In this document: positions 34,274 to 43,738 of the stretch, in pieces | Numbering within the stretch: position 1 is the first letter of the stretch | Layout: every line of letters starts with the position of its first letter | From: JAEUKH01 sp964447205 | GTDB lineage: Bacteria > Myxococcota_A > Polyangia > Polyangiales > Ga0077539 | Length of the DNA: 64,000 nucleotides | Assembly (NCBI GenBank): GCA_964447205.1 | Contig: CAYUSB010000025.1 | Location: forward strand, 1-64,000 | Direction of reading: 5' to 3' | The notes under the pieces: generated by a model | Seen by the model: the letters and a program-made list of their open reading frames with translations, nothing else | Told to the model about the DNA's origin: nothing | The model's database searches: none | Program-made: the position numbers and the translations under genes

Positions 34274-35128
34274 TCACGAGGCGGCGGGGGGCTTGCGGAA
34301 GCGGAGGGTCATCCGGTCGCTCTCGCCGATGGCCACGAACCGCTCGCGTTCGACGTCGCCCCCGCGCAAGGTGGGGGGCAGGGCCCAGACACCGTTGGTG
34401 TAGTCGCGGGTGTCGCGGGGGTTGGCGTTGATCTCCGAGCGGGCGTCGAGGACGAAACCCGCGGCCTGGGCCCGGGCGATCACGAAGGCCTCGGGGACGT
34501 AGCCCTGCCGGGAATTGGTGGCCACGTCGGCCCCCTCCGCGGCCCGATGCTCGACCACCCCGAACACCCCCCCGGGGCGCAGGACGGCGAACACCCCGGC
34601 CAGCACGGCGTCGAAGGTGTTGTCGTTGACCCAGCCGTGGATGTTGCGGAAGGTCAGCACCGCGTCGGCCGATCCGGGTCGGCCGAGGTTGACCTGGGTG
34701 GGCGGCTCGAGCACAACGATTTCGATGTTGCCGTAGAGGTCGGGGCGGGCGGCCTGAAACTCACGAAACCGCGCTGCATACCGGGCCCGCGAGCCCTCGG
34801 GCGAGGGGATGGCCGCCACGAGCTTGCCCTGGTCGTGCAGGAGCGGGGCGAGGATGGCCGTGTACCACCCGCCCCCGGGGGAGAGCTCGACCACGGTCTG
34901 CCCCGGGGCGATCCCGAAGAAGGTGAGGGTCTCGCGCGGGTGGCGGTGGGCGTCGCGGGCCCGGTCGGCCTCGCTGCGGTGCGGGCCGGCGAGGGCGGCG
35001 TCGAGGTCACCGAAGGCCACGGGTGCCTGGGACGTGGTGGCGGCGGGGGCTGTGTTGGCGGGCGGGGTCTGGGTGCTGCTGCACCCGAGGGCCAGGGCCG
35101 CGATCAGAAGCGAGGAGGAGGTACGCAT
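34274..35128 (-). CDS. Class I SAM-dependent methyltransferase, lipoprotein
   Basis: ATG 35128 has AGGAAGG 7 nt upstream and opens MRTSSSLLIAALALGC, a lipoprotein signal. After a Thr/Ala linker comes TVVELSPGGGWYTAILAP, the SAM-binding motif I, and later DAVLTFRNIHGW and LRPGGVFGVVEHR. A methyltransferase outside the cytoplasm is odd because SAM is cytosolic, but this 'predicted methyltransferase' lipoprotein type recurs in Proteobacteria. The substrate is unknown. It is divergent from the acyl-CoA dehydrogenase gene. Confidence 0.83.
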   Translation of the reverse strand: MRTSSSLLIAALALGCSSTQTPPANTAPAATTSQAPVAFGDLDAALAGPHRSEADRARDAHRHPRETLTFFGIAPGQTVVELSPGGGWYTAILAPLLHDQGKLVAAIPSPEGSRARYAARFREFQAARPDLYGNIEIVVLEPPTQVNLGRPGSADAVLTFRNIHGWVNDNTFDAVLAGVFAVLRPGGVFGVVEHRAAEGADVATNSRQGYVPEAFVIARAQAAGFVLDARSEINANPRDTRDYTNGVWALPPTLRGGDVERERFVAIGESDRMTLRFRKPPAAS

Positions 35129-35280
35129 GGCAGACCCTTCCTGTGCGCCCCGCCCGCGGGTGTCAATGCCCTCTGGTTGCCAGGGGCCCCCAGTGCGCGT
35201 ACGAATGAACCGCCATTCAGTCGCCCCCCTCGCGTTGTGTGGGGGTGGGCCCCGTTCACTCTCCGAGGAGCACAATCCCC

Positions 35281-36450
35281 ATGGCAGGTCCGTACACGGA
35301 AGCACACGACCTCTTTCGCAAGACCGTCCGCGAGTTTGCCGAGAAGGAGCTGCGCCCTCACGTCGATCAGTGGGAGGAGGACGAGCTCTTCCCGCGGTGG
35401 GTGTTCGAGCGGGCGGGCGAGCTCGGCATTCTCGGGGCCCACTATCCCGAGGCCCACGGGGGATCGGGGGGGGACTACTGGTTCTCGGTGGCCAAGGCCG
35501 AGGAGCTTCCGCGGATGGGCTGCGCGGGCGTCCCCATGGCCTTGATGGTTCAGTCGGACATGGCCACCCCGGTCATCTCCGACATCGGGACCCCCGACCA
35601 GATCGCGGAGTTTCTCGCCCCGGCCCTGCGCGGCGAGAAGATCGCGGCCCTCGGGGTGAGCGAGCCGGGCTGCGGCAGCGACGTGGCCGCCATGCGCACC
35701 TGGGCCCGCTCCGACGGCGACGACTACATCATCAACGGCCAGAAGACCTTCATCACCAACGGGACCCGCGCCGACTTCATCACCCTGATGCTCAAGACCC
35801 AGCCCGAGGCCGGGCACGCGGGCGTCAGCATCGTGCTCTTCCCCACCGACACCAAGGGCTTCACCATCTCCAGGAAGCTCAAGAAGATCGGCAACTGGTC
35901 GAGCGACACCGCCGAGCTCTTCTTCGAGGACTGCCGCATCCCCAAGCGCCTCCTCCTCGGCGAGGAGGGCGAGGGCTTCCGCTACCTCATGCAAAACTTC
36001 CAGAGCGAGCGCCTCATCGGCTCGGCCTCCGCCGTGGCCGGGTCGCGCCTCGTGCTCGACGAGGGCATCGCCTACGGACGCGACCGGGTGGCCTTCGGAA
36101 AGCCCATCCTCAAGCGCGAGGTGTGGCAGCACACCATCGTCGACCTCGCCACCAAGCTCGAGGCCGCCGAGGCCCTCGTGTACCGGGCCACCGAGCGCTA
36201 CAACCACGAGCGCTACATCGCCCACGAGCCCGTGTCGTTTGAGACCACCAGGCTCATCTCGATGTGCAAGGCCTACGTGGGCGACATCATCTCCGAGGTG
36301 GCCGACGCCATGCTCCAGTTTCACGGGGGCTGGGGCTACATCGAGGAGTACCGCATCGCCCGGGCCTGGCGCGACCAGCGCCTCTTCCGCCTCGGCGGCG
36401 GCACCACCGAGACCCTGCGGTACTACATCGCCAAGCTGATGGGGCTGTAG
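35281..36450 (+). CDS. Acyl-CoA dehydrogenase
   Basis: ATG 35281 follows GAGGAG; the longer open frame has no better start. The 389 residues show the family signature VSEPGCGSDVAAMRT (FAD/substrate region), KKIGNWSSDTAELFFEDCRIP and GRDRVAFGKPI, and the C-terminal HGGWGYIEEYRIARAWRD. The catalytic Glu of short/medium-chain enzymes near the C-terminus is Gly here (LGGGTTET). SERLIG (Glu243) supplies a base at the position used by long-chain and isovaleryl-CoA enzymes. It should oxidise an acyl-CoA, passing electrons to ETF. Confidence 0.93.
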   Translation: MAGPYTEAHDLFRKTVREFAEKELRPHVDQWEEDELFPRWVFERAGELGILGAHYPEAHGGSGGDYWFSVAKAEELPRMGCAGVPMALMVQSDMATPVISDIGTPDQIAEFLAPALRGEKIAALGVSEPGCGSDVAAMRTWARSDGDDYIINGQKTFITNGTRADFITLMLKTQPEAGHAGVSIVLFPTDTKGFTISRKLKKIGNWSSDTAELFFEDCRIPKRLLLGEEGEGFRYLMQNFQSERLIGSASAVAGSRLVLDEGIAYGRDRVAFGKPILKREVWQHTIVDLATKLEAAEALVYRATERYNHERYIAHEPVSFETTRLISMCKAYVGDIISEVADAMLQFHGGWGYIEEYRIARAWRDQRLFRLGGGTTETLRYYIAKLMGL

Positions 36451-36483
36451 CCCGACGCCCCCGCCGGCGAACGCAAGGAGGCC

Positions 36484-37035
36484 TCACTCCGACGCGCCCC
36501 GCGTCCCCCGCCCGCCCACCTTCCCCCAGGGCTTGAACACGCTCGCGTACAGCACAAACCCCAGCACGACAAACTGCGCCCCGCCGATGCCGAGCACGCG
36601 CCCGTTGAGGGCCCCATAACGCGGCAGGGCCCGCAGCCCCCCGGCGTCGACGCGGGCGAGGGCCTCGATCTCGTTGATCCACGGGCCGAGCCACAGGGCC
36701 CCCACGGCCAGCATCGTGAGGGTGAGCACCAGCTTCACCCCCACCCACCACCACACGAAGAAGCCCCACTTCGTCTTCCACGACAGGAGCAGCCCGCTCA
36801 GGGCGGCCGCCCCGCACGTGGCGATGATCACAAAGTCGTCAATCAGCTTGACGCACAGGCAGAAGGCCCGAAGCTCGGCGGGGCTCTGGGGCACCCGGTC
36901 CTTGGCCACGGCGAGCACCATCATCGCCAGGACGGCGCCAAACCACAGGCTCGACGAGAGGACGTGCGCCCACAGGGCGGCCTGCCGCCAGGGTTTGTTG
37001 AGGGGCCGGCCCATCCACGCCCGCAGGGTCGTCAC
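36484..37035 (-). CDS. Multi-pass membrane protein (DUF2269-like)
   Basis: GTG 37035 overlaps the stop of the DUF4166 gene (GTGA). The 183 residues contain four hydrophobic helices (VLSSSLWFGAVLAMMVLAV, FVIIATCGAAALSGLLL, GVKLVLTLTMLAVGALWLG and the C-terminal VLGIGGAQFVVLGFVLYAS) with a basic C-terminus. It resembles small integral membrane proteins of the DUF2269 type. The role is unknown. It is likely co-made with the DUF4166 protein. Confidence 0.7.
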   Translation of the reverse strand: MTTLRAWMGRPLNKPWRQAALWAHVLSSSLWFGAVLAMMVLAVAKDRVPQSPAELRAFCLCVKLIDDFVIIATCGAAALSGLLLSWKTKWGFFVWWWVGVKLVLTLTMLAVGALWLGPWINEIEALARVDAGGLRALPRYGALNGRVLGIGGAQFVVLGFVLYASVFKPWGKVGGRGTRGASE

Positions 37036-37583
37036 GGGGTTGGGCCCTCCAGGGCCATCGTGCCCTCGTAGCGTACGATCCGTCCCACGAAGGGGGCCAC
37101 CACCTCCACACACAGGGCCCACGCGGTGGCGGCGTCCCCTTCGCCCGGGGGGCCCGCCGAGGCCGTCACCGTCGGCGACAACCACCGCGGGAGGGTCAGG
37201 CCCAGGAGCCTCACCCGCAGGGGCTCGAAGCGCATGGTCCCGGCCTCGACCCGGAGCCGAAACACCATCCGGGTCGGCCCCACGGCCTCGACGAGGTGCG
37301 CCCCCTCGGCCCACTGCCGGGTCACCATGGGGTACCCCCCGAAGGTGCGCAGCCAGCGCTCGACCCCGTCACGCACCTCCACGCGAAGGTCAACGCAAGC
37401 CCCAGGACTCTCCGGCGGCACGCCCATCCCCCACCCCACCAGCCGCGCGAGGAGGTTGCGCCCGCGCAGGACGCGCAGGGTGCCCCGGGCCCGACCACCC
37501 TGGGGATCACGATGGAAGTGCCGAAGCGACGCGGGGAGCTCCGCCAGCGACGCCCCGAGCAGGGACTCGTACAGCGTGGTCAT
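37032..37583 (-). CDS. DUF4166 domain protein
   Basis: This is a 183-aa soluble protein with the DUF4166 pattern: LASLPASLRHFH-like opening (ASLAELPASLRHFHRDP), GTLRVLRGRNLLARLVGW in the middle and FEPLRVRLLGLTLPRWLSP before the end. It is found alone or fused to saccharopine-dehydrogenase-like or membrane proteins; the biochemical role is not established. It is coupled to the four-helix membrane protein by a 4-nt overlap. Confidence 0.75.
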   Translation of the reverse strand: MTTLYESLLGASLAELPASLRHFHRDPQGGRARGTLRVLRGRNLLARLVGWGMGVPPESPGACVDLRVEVRDGVERWLRTFGGYPMVTRQWAEGAHLVEAVGPTRMVFRLRVEAGTMRFEPLRVRLLGLTLPRWLSPTVTASAGPPGEGDAATAWALCVEVVAPFVGRIVRYEGTMALEGPTP

Positions 37584-37692
37584 TCCGGCCTCCGGAGACC
37601 GATCGTACCGCAGGGCCCGGCCACAGCTCCAGGGTCATCTCCCGAAGCTCTAAGCCTGCGCCCTCCCGGGCGATGTGTTACGCCACCGACCC

Positions 37693-38715
37693 ATGCGACA
37701 AGTATGGATCACCCGCCTCGGCCCCCCCGAAGTCCTCCAGGTCCGTGAGGCCCCCGACCCCGATCCCAAGGCCGGAGAGGTTCGGGTCCGGGTGGCCGCC
37801 GCCGGGGTCAATTTCGCCGACACCTCTGCGCGCATCGGGCTCTACCCCGACGCCCCTCCGCCCCCCTGCGTGGTCGGCTACGAGGTGGCCGGCACCATCG
37901 AGGCCGTCGGCGAAGGGGTCGACCCCGGCCGGGTGGGCGACCGGGTCATGGCCCTCATCCGCTTCGGGGGGTACAGCGACGTGGTCTGCGTCCCCGACGC
38001 CCAGGCCATCCGCATCCCCGACGCCATGACCTTCGAGGTCGCCGCGGCCATCCCCGTGGTGTACCTCACCGCCCACCACATGCTGGTCTACCTCGGCAAC
38101 GTGAAGAAGGGCGACACCGTCCTCATCCACGCCGCCGCGGGCGGGGTCGGGATCGCCGCCCTGCAGCTCTGCAAGCACGTCGGGGCCCGCACGATCGGCA
38201 CCGCCTCGGCCTCCAAACACGAGGCCCTGCGTGAGATGGGGCTCGACGAGGCCATCGACTACCGCACGCAAGACTTCGAGGCCGAGGTCAAGCGCTTGAC
38301 CTCTGGCCGCGGAGTCGACATCGCCCTCGACGCCCAGGGGGGCACCTCGCTCGCCAAGAGCTTCCGCAGCCTCGCCCCTACGGGGCGGGTCTACGCCTTC
38401 GGGGCCGCGTCGTTTCAGCCCGACGGGACCCGCTCGCCCTTCTCCGTGCTCAAGGGGTTCTTCACCACCCCCCTCTTCGCCCTCCACCCCCTGCGCCTCA
38501 TGAACGACAACCGCGGGATCCACGGCGTCAACGTGGGCCACCTGTGGCAGGAGACGGCCCTCCTGCGCACCCAGCTCGACGCCCTCGTCGGCCTCTGGGA
38601 GCGCGAGGTCGTGCGCCCCGTGGTCGACGCGGTGATCCCCTTCGCCGAGGCCCCCGAGGCCCACCGCAGGCTCATGGAGCGCCGCAACGTCGGCAAGGTC
38701 GTCCTGGTCCCCTGA
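37693..38715 (+). CDS. Zinc-free quinone oxidoreductase (MDR superfamily, VAT1/QOR-like)
   Basis: ATG 37693 is the start that fits the family N-terminus (MRQVWITRLGPPEVLQVRE). AAAGVNFADTSARIG, the NADPH-binding AAAGGVGIAALQLCKHVGA and GVDIALDAQGG match the quinone oxidoreductase/VAT-1 branch. No catalytic or structural zinc Cys set is present. It reduces quinones or enones with NADPH. The natural substrate is unknown. Confidence 0.92.
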   Translation: MRQVWITRLGPPEVLQVREAPDPDPKAGEVRVRVAAAGVNFADTSARIGLYPDAPPPPCVVGYEVAGTIEAVGEGVDPGRVGDRVMALIRFGGYSDVVCVPDAQAIRIPDAMTFEVAAAIPVVYLTAHHMLVYLGNVKKGDTVLIHAAAGGVGIAALQLCKHVGARTIGTASASKHEALREMGLDEAIDYRTQDFEAEVKRLTSGRGVDIALDAQGGTSLAKSFRSLAPTGRVYAFGAASFQPDGTRSPFSVLKGFFTTPLFALHPLRLMNDNRGIHGVNVGHLWQETALLRTQLDALVGLWEREVVRPVVDAVIPFAEAPEAHRRLMERRNVGKVVLVP

Positions 38716-38751
38716 GGCCGCGAGGGGGAAGAGGGTAGACTGGGGGCTCTG

Positions 38752-40821
38752 ATGATCCGCGGAGAGACGCGCAGCGACCGCGACAGCCTCTGGCGCGAGG
38801 CCCTCCTCGACGCCGAGTCTCAAGCCCTCGAAGACCTCGCCGGGACCCTCGGGGCCGAGGTGGTCCTCCTGCAGTACCCGACCCCCGCGGTCGGAGCCGC
38901 CCACCTCGACGCGGCCGTACGACGCAGCGCCGCCGCGGGGTTTGTCACGGCCCGGGTGCGCCTCGTCGAGTCGCGGGCCTTCGACGCCCTCGACATCCTC
39001 GCCCGGGCCATCTCCACCGAGCTCACCCCGCCCGAAAACCTCCGCACCGTAGGGCGGGGCGACGTCCCGGCCACCCACCGCGGGGTCATCGCCCTGCTCG
39101 AGGCCTTCCAGGCCCGCACCGGGACCGGGGCCCTCGCGGCCTTCGACCTCGCGTGCCTCTCCGACGGCATCGGGGGCGACCTGGCCCTGCTCGCCCGGGC
39201 CTTCCTCGCGGCCCCGCGAAAACCCCGGGCCGAGGCCCGACGCATCGAGGCCTGGCTCGCCGGGACCAACCTCTCCCGGGCCGAGGACGGCCCCGTGGCC
39301 CTGTCGGCCCTCACCGCCCGGACGGCCCGCCGATGCCTCGGTGAGATGACCCAGCTGGCCCGCCTCCTCGGGTGGCGCGGGACCCACGTCCTGCTCGACG
39401 GGGCCGACGTCCTGGCCCGCCTGCCGCCCGCCCGCCGCGACGACGCCTACACCGTCCTGCGCGAGGTGGTCGACAACATCGAGGCCGGACGCGGCCTCGT
39501 GGCCACCCGCATCGTACTCGCCGGGGGCCCCGCCCTCTTCGCCGGGGTCAACTCCCTGCACGCCCTCAGGCCCCTGTCCATGCGGGTGGCCCCGCCCGTG
39601 GATGCCCCCGCCGAGGCCCCGCCCCCGCACCGCACGAGCCTCGACCTCGCCCCCCCCGCCGCGTGGCTGGCCCGCTGGCCCCGCCGGGCCGGGGCCGTCA
39701 CCCGCACCCCCGCGGCCCAACACCCCGCCCTGCGGGCCCTCGTGCGCGGGAGCCAGGGCTTGCCCCCCGTCGACGCCCTCGCGAGCCTCAGCGTAGGCCA
39801 CGAACGCATCGACGAGACCATCACCCAGCTCTTTGACCACGCGGCCATGGGGAGCTCGGTCTTCGCCCTCCTCGTGGGGGCCTACGGCACGGGAAAGACC
39901 CACCTCCTCCTGCACCTCACGGCCCGGGCCCTGCGCGACCGGCGCCCCGTCCTCAGGCTGTCCCTGGAGCGCAGCGACAACGACCTCGGGGCCCCCCAAC
40001 GGCACCTGCGGCGTATGCTGGAGCAGGCCACCGTTCCTGTGGTGGGATTTCCCTCGCCCCTCGATCGGCTCGCGGCCTGGACCCGGATGCCCGTGCAGCT
40101 CGATCGCCTCGTCAAGACCCTCGCCGAGCTCGCCGAGGGGGGCGGAGAGGTGAGCCCCGTGGCCCACAAGCTCAGCACCCTCATGGAGCGCTCGCGGGCC
40201 CCCGGACAGGCCGCCGAGAGCTTCCTCGGGGGGCTCGACCTGGTGGAGAAATCGTCGGCCCCCAACTATCGCAACGACGCCTACCAGCGGCTCCTGCTGT
40301 GGATCGCCCTCCTGTCGGCCATGGAGGGCTGCCAGGGCCCCGTGGTCATCATCGACGAGGCCGAAAACCTCTACCGCGGCGGCACCACCCGGGCCATGCG
40401 GCGTACGGCCCTGCGGTCGTTGTCGTTCTACTGCGGGGCGGCCCTGCCCGGGGCCTGCGTGGTGATGGCCGTGACCCCCGACGTGCTCGACGACCTGCGG
40501 GCCGAGTCGGCCGACCTCCTCGCCGACGTGGCCGAGCAGCGCACCCTGCTCGCGTGCGAAGACGCCGCCATGCTGCGCCGCCGACTCACCGCCCTGCGGC
40601 CGCTCCAGGTGCCCGCCCTCCAACCCGACCATCGGGCCACCCTGGCCGAGCGGGTTCGGGAAGCGCACGCCCTCGTGCGGGGAAATGTAGACGATTCCCG
40701 TTGGGATGGGTACATATCCGCCCTTGTCGCGTCGGAGGTCCCTCCGCGGGAGCTCGTACGCCGCGTCACCGATCGCCTGGAGCGCATCTGGTGGCACGGC
40801 GGCGAGGGTTCACACTCCTGA
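38752..40821 (+). CDS. Two-copy BrxC/BrxD-type (DUF2791) P-loop ATPase, first copy degenerate
   Basis: The C-terminal half is an AAA+-like ATPase of the DUF2791/BREX family: GAYGTGKTH (about 375-383) as Walker A, VVIIDEAENLYRGG (about 530) as Walker B, and SVGHERIDETITQLFD before it. The N-terminal half follows the same order of segments but with TPAVGAAHL where the P-loop belongs and VLLDGADVL for Walker B, so it looks like a decayed duplicate. No BREX partners (PglX, PglZ, BrxL) lie nearby. It starts 36 nt after the quinone oxidoreductase gene. The function is unknown; a standalone regulator or conflict protein is possible. Confidence 0.75.
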   Translation: MIRGETRSDRDSLWREALLDAESQALEDLAGTLGAEVVLLQYPTPAVGAAHLDAAVRRSAAAGFVTARVRLVESRAFDALDILARAISTELTPPENLRTVGRGDVPATHRGVIALLEAFQARTGTGALAAFDLACLSDGIGGDLALLARAFLAAPRKPRAEARRIEAWLAGTNLSRAEDGPVALSALTARTARRCLGEMTQLARLLGWRGTHVLLDGADVLARLPPARRDDAYTVLREVVDNIEAGRGLVATRIVLAGGPALFAGVNSLHALRPLSMRVAPPVDAPAEAPPPHRTSLDLAPPAAWLARWPRRAGAVTRTPAAQHPALRALVRGSQGLPPVDALASLSVGHERIDETITQLFDHAAMGSSVFALLVGAYGTGKTHLLLHLTARALRDRRPVLRLSLERSDNDLGAPQRHLRRMLEQATVPVVGFPSPLDRLAAWTRMPVQLDRLVKTLAELAEGGGEVSPVAHKLSTLMERSRAPGQAAESFLGGLDLVEKSSAPNYRNDAYQRLLLWIALLSAMEGCQGPVVIIDEAENLYRGGTTRAMRRTALRSLSFYCGAALPGACVVMAVTPDVLDDLRAESADLLADVAEQRTLLACEDAAMLRRRLTALRPLQVPALQPDHRATLAERVREAHALVRGNVDDSRWDGYISALVASEVPPRELVRRVTDRLERIWWHGGEGSHS

Positions 40822-40897
40822 TGGGGGATTTTGATTCCTACGGGAGCCCTTTCGGCCCCGCCCGCGCGATCAACACTCTCGGGAGGAGTCGAATTCC

Positions 40898-41437
40898 ATG
40901 AAGTTCTCAGTTGTCGCGTCGCTCAGTCTTGCCCTCGCCATGGGGTGTGCGTCCAACCCGCCGCCGCCGCCGGCGCCGCCGCCCACCATCACCCCGCAGC
41001 CCGAGCCGGCCCCGGAGCCGCCCCCCCCGGCCCCGGAGCCGCCCCCGGCCGCTCCCTCCGAGGCGACCCTGCACGACAACCACATCGAGCTCGCCCACCA
41101 GATCCTCTTCGATCTCAACAGCGACCACATCGACGAGGAGCACTCGCAGGGCGTCCTGCGCGACCTCGTGGCCCTCCTCCAGGCCAACCCCCGCATCCGT
41201 CGGCTGCGCATCGAGGGTCACACCGACACCCAGGGCTCGGCCTCGCGCAACCTCGACCTGTCCAACCGCCGGGCCGCCGCCGTGGCCACCTACCTCCGCA
41301 CCCACGGCATCCCCAACGTCACGTACGAGACCCAGGGCCTCGGGCAGACCCAGCCCCTGTGCCGCGAGAACAACGACGCCTGCCACGATCGCAACCGCCG
41401 CGTGGAGTTTACCGTCCTCGAGATGGCCCCGCAGTGA
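40898..41437 (+). CDS. OmpA-family peptidoglycan-binding lipoprotein
   Basis: GGGAGGA precedes ATG 40898. The lipobox is LAMGC. A Pro/Glu linker of about 40 residues leads to an OmpA C-terminal domain (HQILFDLNSDHIDEEHS, IRRLRIEGHTDTQGSASRNL, LSNRRAAAVATYL, DRNRRVEF), which binds diaminopimelate in peptidoglycan. It is Pal-like in layout and tethers the outer membrane to the wall. It is a single gene with an upstream spacer. Confidence 0.93.
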   Translation: MKFSVVASLSLALAMGCASNPPPPPAPPPTITPQPEPAPEPPPPAPEPPPAAPSEATLHDNHIELAHQILFDLNSDHIDEEHSQGVLRDLVALLQANPRIRRLRIEGHTDTQGSASRNLDLSNRRAAAVATYLRTHGIPNVTYETQGLGQTQPLCRENNDACHDRNRRVEFTVLEMAPQ

Positions 41438-41488
41438 GTGCCTGCCGGGCGCACCCCACGATGCGTCCGGCTCCTCGCCTTCACCCCG

Positions 41489-42517
41489 TCAACGCTCCCG
41501 AGCCGTCGCCCCGATGGCCTTGCGCACGAAGAGGTCCTCCAGGGTCTCGCGGCGCGGGGTGACCGACCGCACCTTGGCCCCCCCGGCCAGGGCCGCCTTC
41601 ACCACCTCCTGGGCCAGGTCCTCGCCCGTCACGTTGACCTGAACGTGCTGCCCGAGCTCCCGCAGGGAGGCCCCGGGCATCGCCGCGAGGCCCTCCCGCA
41701 GCCCGGCCTCCACCCCCGCGAGCTCGACCTCCACCGCCCGAACCTCCTGCCGCAGGAGCTCGGACAGGGCCCCGTACGCGGCCATCTCCCCGCGGTTGAT
41801 GATGGCCACCCGGTCGCAGAGCATCTCCACGTCGGACAAGATGTGCGAGCTGAACATCACCGTTCGGCCCCGGGCTTTTTCCTCCAGGATGAGGTCGCGG
41901 ACCTCCTTCCGGCCGATGGGGTCGAGGCCCGTCATGGGCTCGTCGAGGATGAGGAGCTCGGGGTCGCCCACCAGGGCCTGGGCGAGGCCCGCCCGCTGCA
42001 TCATGCCCTTGGAGAAGCTCCGCAGGGGGCGGTCGAGCACCGACCCGAGGCCCACCCGACGCAGGAGCTCGACCGCCTGGGCGGCCCGCACCGAGGCAGA
42101 GACCCCGGCGAGGCGCCCCGTCAGGTCGAGGACCTCCCGGGGGGTGAGGTACTGGTAGAGGTAGGGGTTCTCGGGGAGGAATCCTACGCGGGCTCGGGAG
42201 GCGGGCAGGGACACGGGCATCCCGAAGAGGGAGACGTCGCCCTGGGTGGGGAAGATCAGCCCCAGGAGGCACTTGATGGTGGTGGTCTTGCCCGCCCCAT
42301 TCGGGCCGAGAAACCCGAAGATCTCCCCCGACCGCACCTCGAACGACACCCCCCGCACGGCCTCCACCATCTTGTGGAGCTTGTCGCCCCAGGCGTACCG
42401 CCCCGCGAAGCGTTCCAGCCACGAGGGAGGTTGCCCCGGCAGCCGCGGGCGGGTGCGTACAAACCCCGTAGAGAAGGTCTTCACCAGCCCCTCCACCCGC
42501 ACCACCACCGCGCTCAT
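41489..42517 (-). CDS. ABC transporter ATP-binding protein
   Basis: ATG 42517 overlaps the DegT stop (ATGA). Walker A GPNGAGKTTT (about residue 73), the ABC signature as SFSKGMMQRAGLAQAL, Walker B LLILDEPMTGLDP and the switch His in MFSSHILSD are all intact. An insert of about 40 residues lies between strand 1 and the P-loop (GRYAWGDKLHKM). It resembles ABC-2 exporter ATPases of the CcmA/NatA/gliding type. No permease is encoded nearby. Confidence 0.93.
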   Translation of the reverse strand: MSAVVVRVEGLVKTFSTGFVRTRPRLPGQPPSWLERFAGRYAWGDKLHKMVEAVRGVSFEVRSGEIFGFLGPNGAGKTTTIKCLLGLIFPTQGDVSLFGMPVSLPASRARVGFLPENPYLYQYLTPREVLDLTGRLAGVSASVRAAQAVELLRRVGLGSVLDRPLRSFSKGMMQRAGLAQALVGDPELLILDEPMTGLDPIGRKEVRDLILEEKARGRTVMFSSHILSDVEMLCDRVAIINRGEMAAYGALSELLRQEVRAVEVELAGVEAGLREGLAAMPGASLRELGQHVQVNVTGEDLAQEVVKAALAGGAKVRSVTPRRETLEDLFVRKAIGATARER

Positions 42518-43692
42518 CGCCCCCCCTCCGGCAGGGCCGAACCGCGCCCCAGGGCCCACCCCGCGTGCCGCCGCAGGGCGTCGATCACCACCGCCAGATC
42601 GCCCCCGGTCATCCCCGGGTGCAGGGGCACGGCCACCCCCCCGTCCACCACGGCCTCGGCCACGGGCAGCCTCACGGGGCCCTTTGCCTGCACGAAGGCC
42701 GGCAGCCGGTGCAGGGCGTACGACAGGGCCCCGGCCTCCACCCCCTCGGCCCGCAAGGCCGCCACCAGGGCGTCGCGGGCCCCGACCCGGTCACTCTGTC
42801 TCCGCCCCGCCTCGGGAGGCGGCAACACAAACCCCGCGGTCTGATGGTTGACCACCGCCCCCTCCGGAGCCCCCTGCCACCCGAGGGCCACCGCGGCCCG
42901 GAGCTCGTCGGCGAGGGCCCGGCGGCGGGAGAGAATGTCATCCAGCTTGACCATCTGGGACACGCCCAGGGCGCCTTGCATCTCGCACATCCTGGCGTTG
43001 GGGCCGAAGCCCTCGAAGTCGCCCGGGCTGCGTTGCCCGTGGTTGCGCAGGGTACGAAGCCGCGTGGCCAGGGCCCCGTCGCGCGTCGTGAGCATGCCCC
43101 CCTCGCCCGTGGTGATGACCTTCCGCGGGTGAAACGAGAAGGTCCCGAGGTCGCCGAGGAGCCCACACGGAACCCCTCCGAGCGACGACCCCAGGGCGCA
43201 GGCCGCGTCTTCGACCAGGGCCACGTCGGAGCAGACGGCCCGCAGGGCGGGGATCTCCGCGGGCACCCCAAACTGGTCGATGGCCACGACGGCCCGGGTC
43301 CGCGGGTTGAGGGCCCGGGATACGGCGTGGGGCGGGGCGTTCCAGGTGGTGGGGTCGATGTCGACGAGGACGGGGGTGGCCCCGCGCAGGAGCACGGCGT
43401 TGCCCGGGGAGGGCCAGGTGAGGGCCCCGAGGATCACCTCGTCGCCCGGTCCGACCCCCGCGGGACCGACCGTGGCGAGGGCGAGCTCGAGGGCCGTGGT
43501 GCCGTTGGTCACCGCCACGGCGAACACCGGGTCGGCCTCCGTGCCCCCGAGTCGTTCGGCCACCCGGGCCTCGAACTCCGCCACCCGGGGGCCCTGCACA
43601 AGCATCCCGCTGGCCAGAACCCGGGCCACGGCCTCCCGCTCGGCCTCGTCAAAATACGGTCGCGTCAGTCGAATCACGGCGAGCGAGAACAT
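42514..43692 (-). CDS. DegT/DnrJ/EryC1-type PLP aminotransferase
   Basis: ATG 43692 opens MFSLAVIRLTRPYFDEAE. The PLP lysine lies in FSFHPRKVITTGEGG (about Lys190). VTNGTTALELAL and LVEDAACALGSSLGG are typical of sugar aminotransferases (3-keto or 4-keto nucleotide sugars). It would make amino sugars for surface polysaccharide. No glycan genes surround it, only the ABC ATPase it overlaps, which might point to export of a glycoconjugate (inference). Confidence 0.9.
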   Translation of the reverse strand: MFSLAVIRLTRPYFDEAEREAVARVLASGMLVQGPRVAEFEARVAERLGGTEADPVFAVAVTNGTTALELALATVGPAGVGPGDEVILGALTWPSPGNAVLLRGATPVLVDIDPTTWNAPPHAVSRALNPRTRAVVAIDQFGVPAEIPALRAVCSDVALVEDAACALGSSLGGVPCGLLGDLGTFSFHPRKVITTGEGGMLTTRDGALATRLRTLRNHGQRSPGDFEGFGPNARMCEMQGALGVSQMVKLDDILSRRRALADELRAAVALGWQGAPEGAVVNHQTAGFVLPPPEAGRRQSDRVGARDALVAALRAEGVEAGALSYALHRLPAFVQAKGPVRLPVAEAVVDGGVAVPLHPGMTGGDLAVVIDALRRHAGWALGRGSALPEGGR

Positions 43693-43738
43693 ACAGCCCG
43701 GGCCCTCCGGGGTGCCAGGGGTGATAGTGTCTCGCGCG

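Noticed and set aside
37678..40797. A 1039-codon minus-strand open frame
   Set aside because: It is antisense to the quinone oxidoreductase and BrxD-like genes, both of which have clear motifs and ribosome binding sites.
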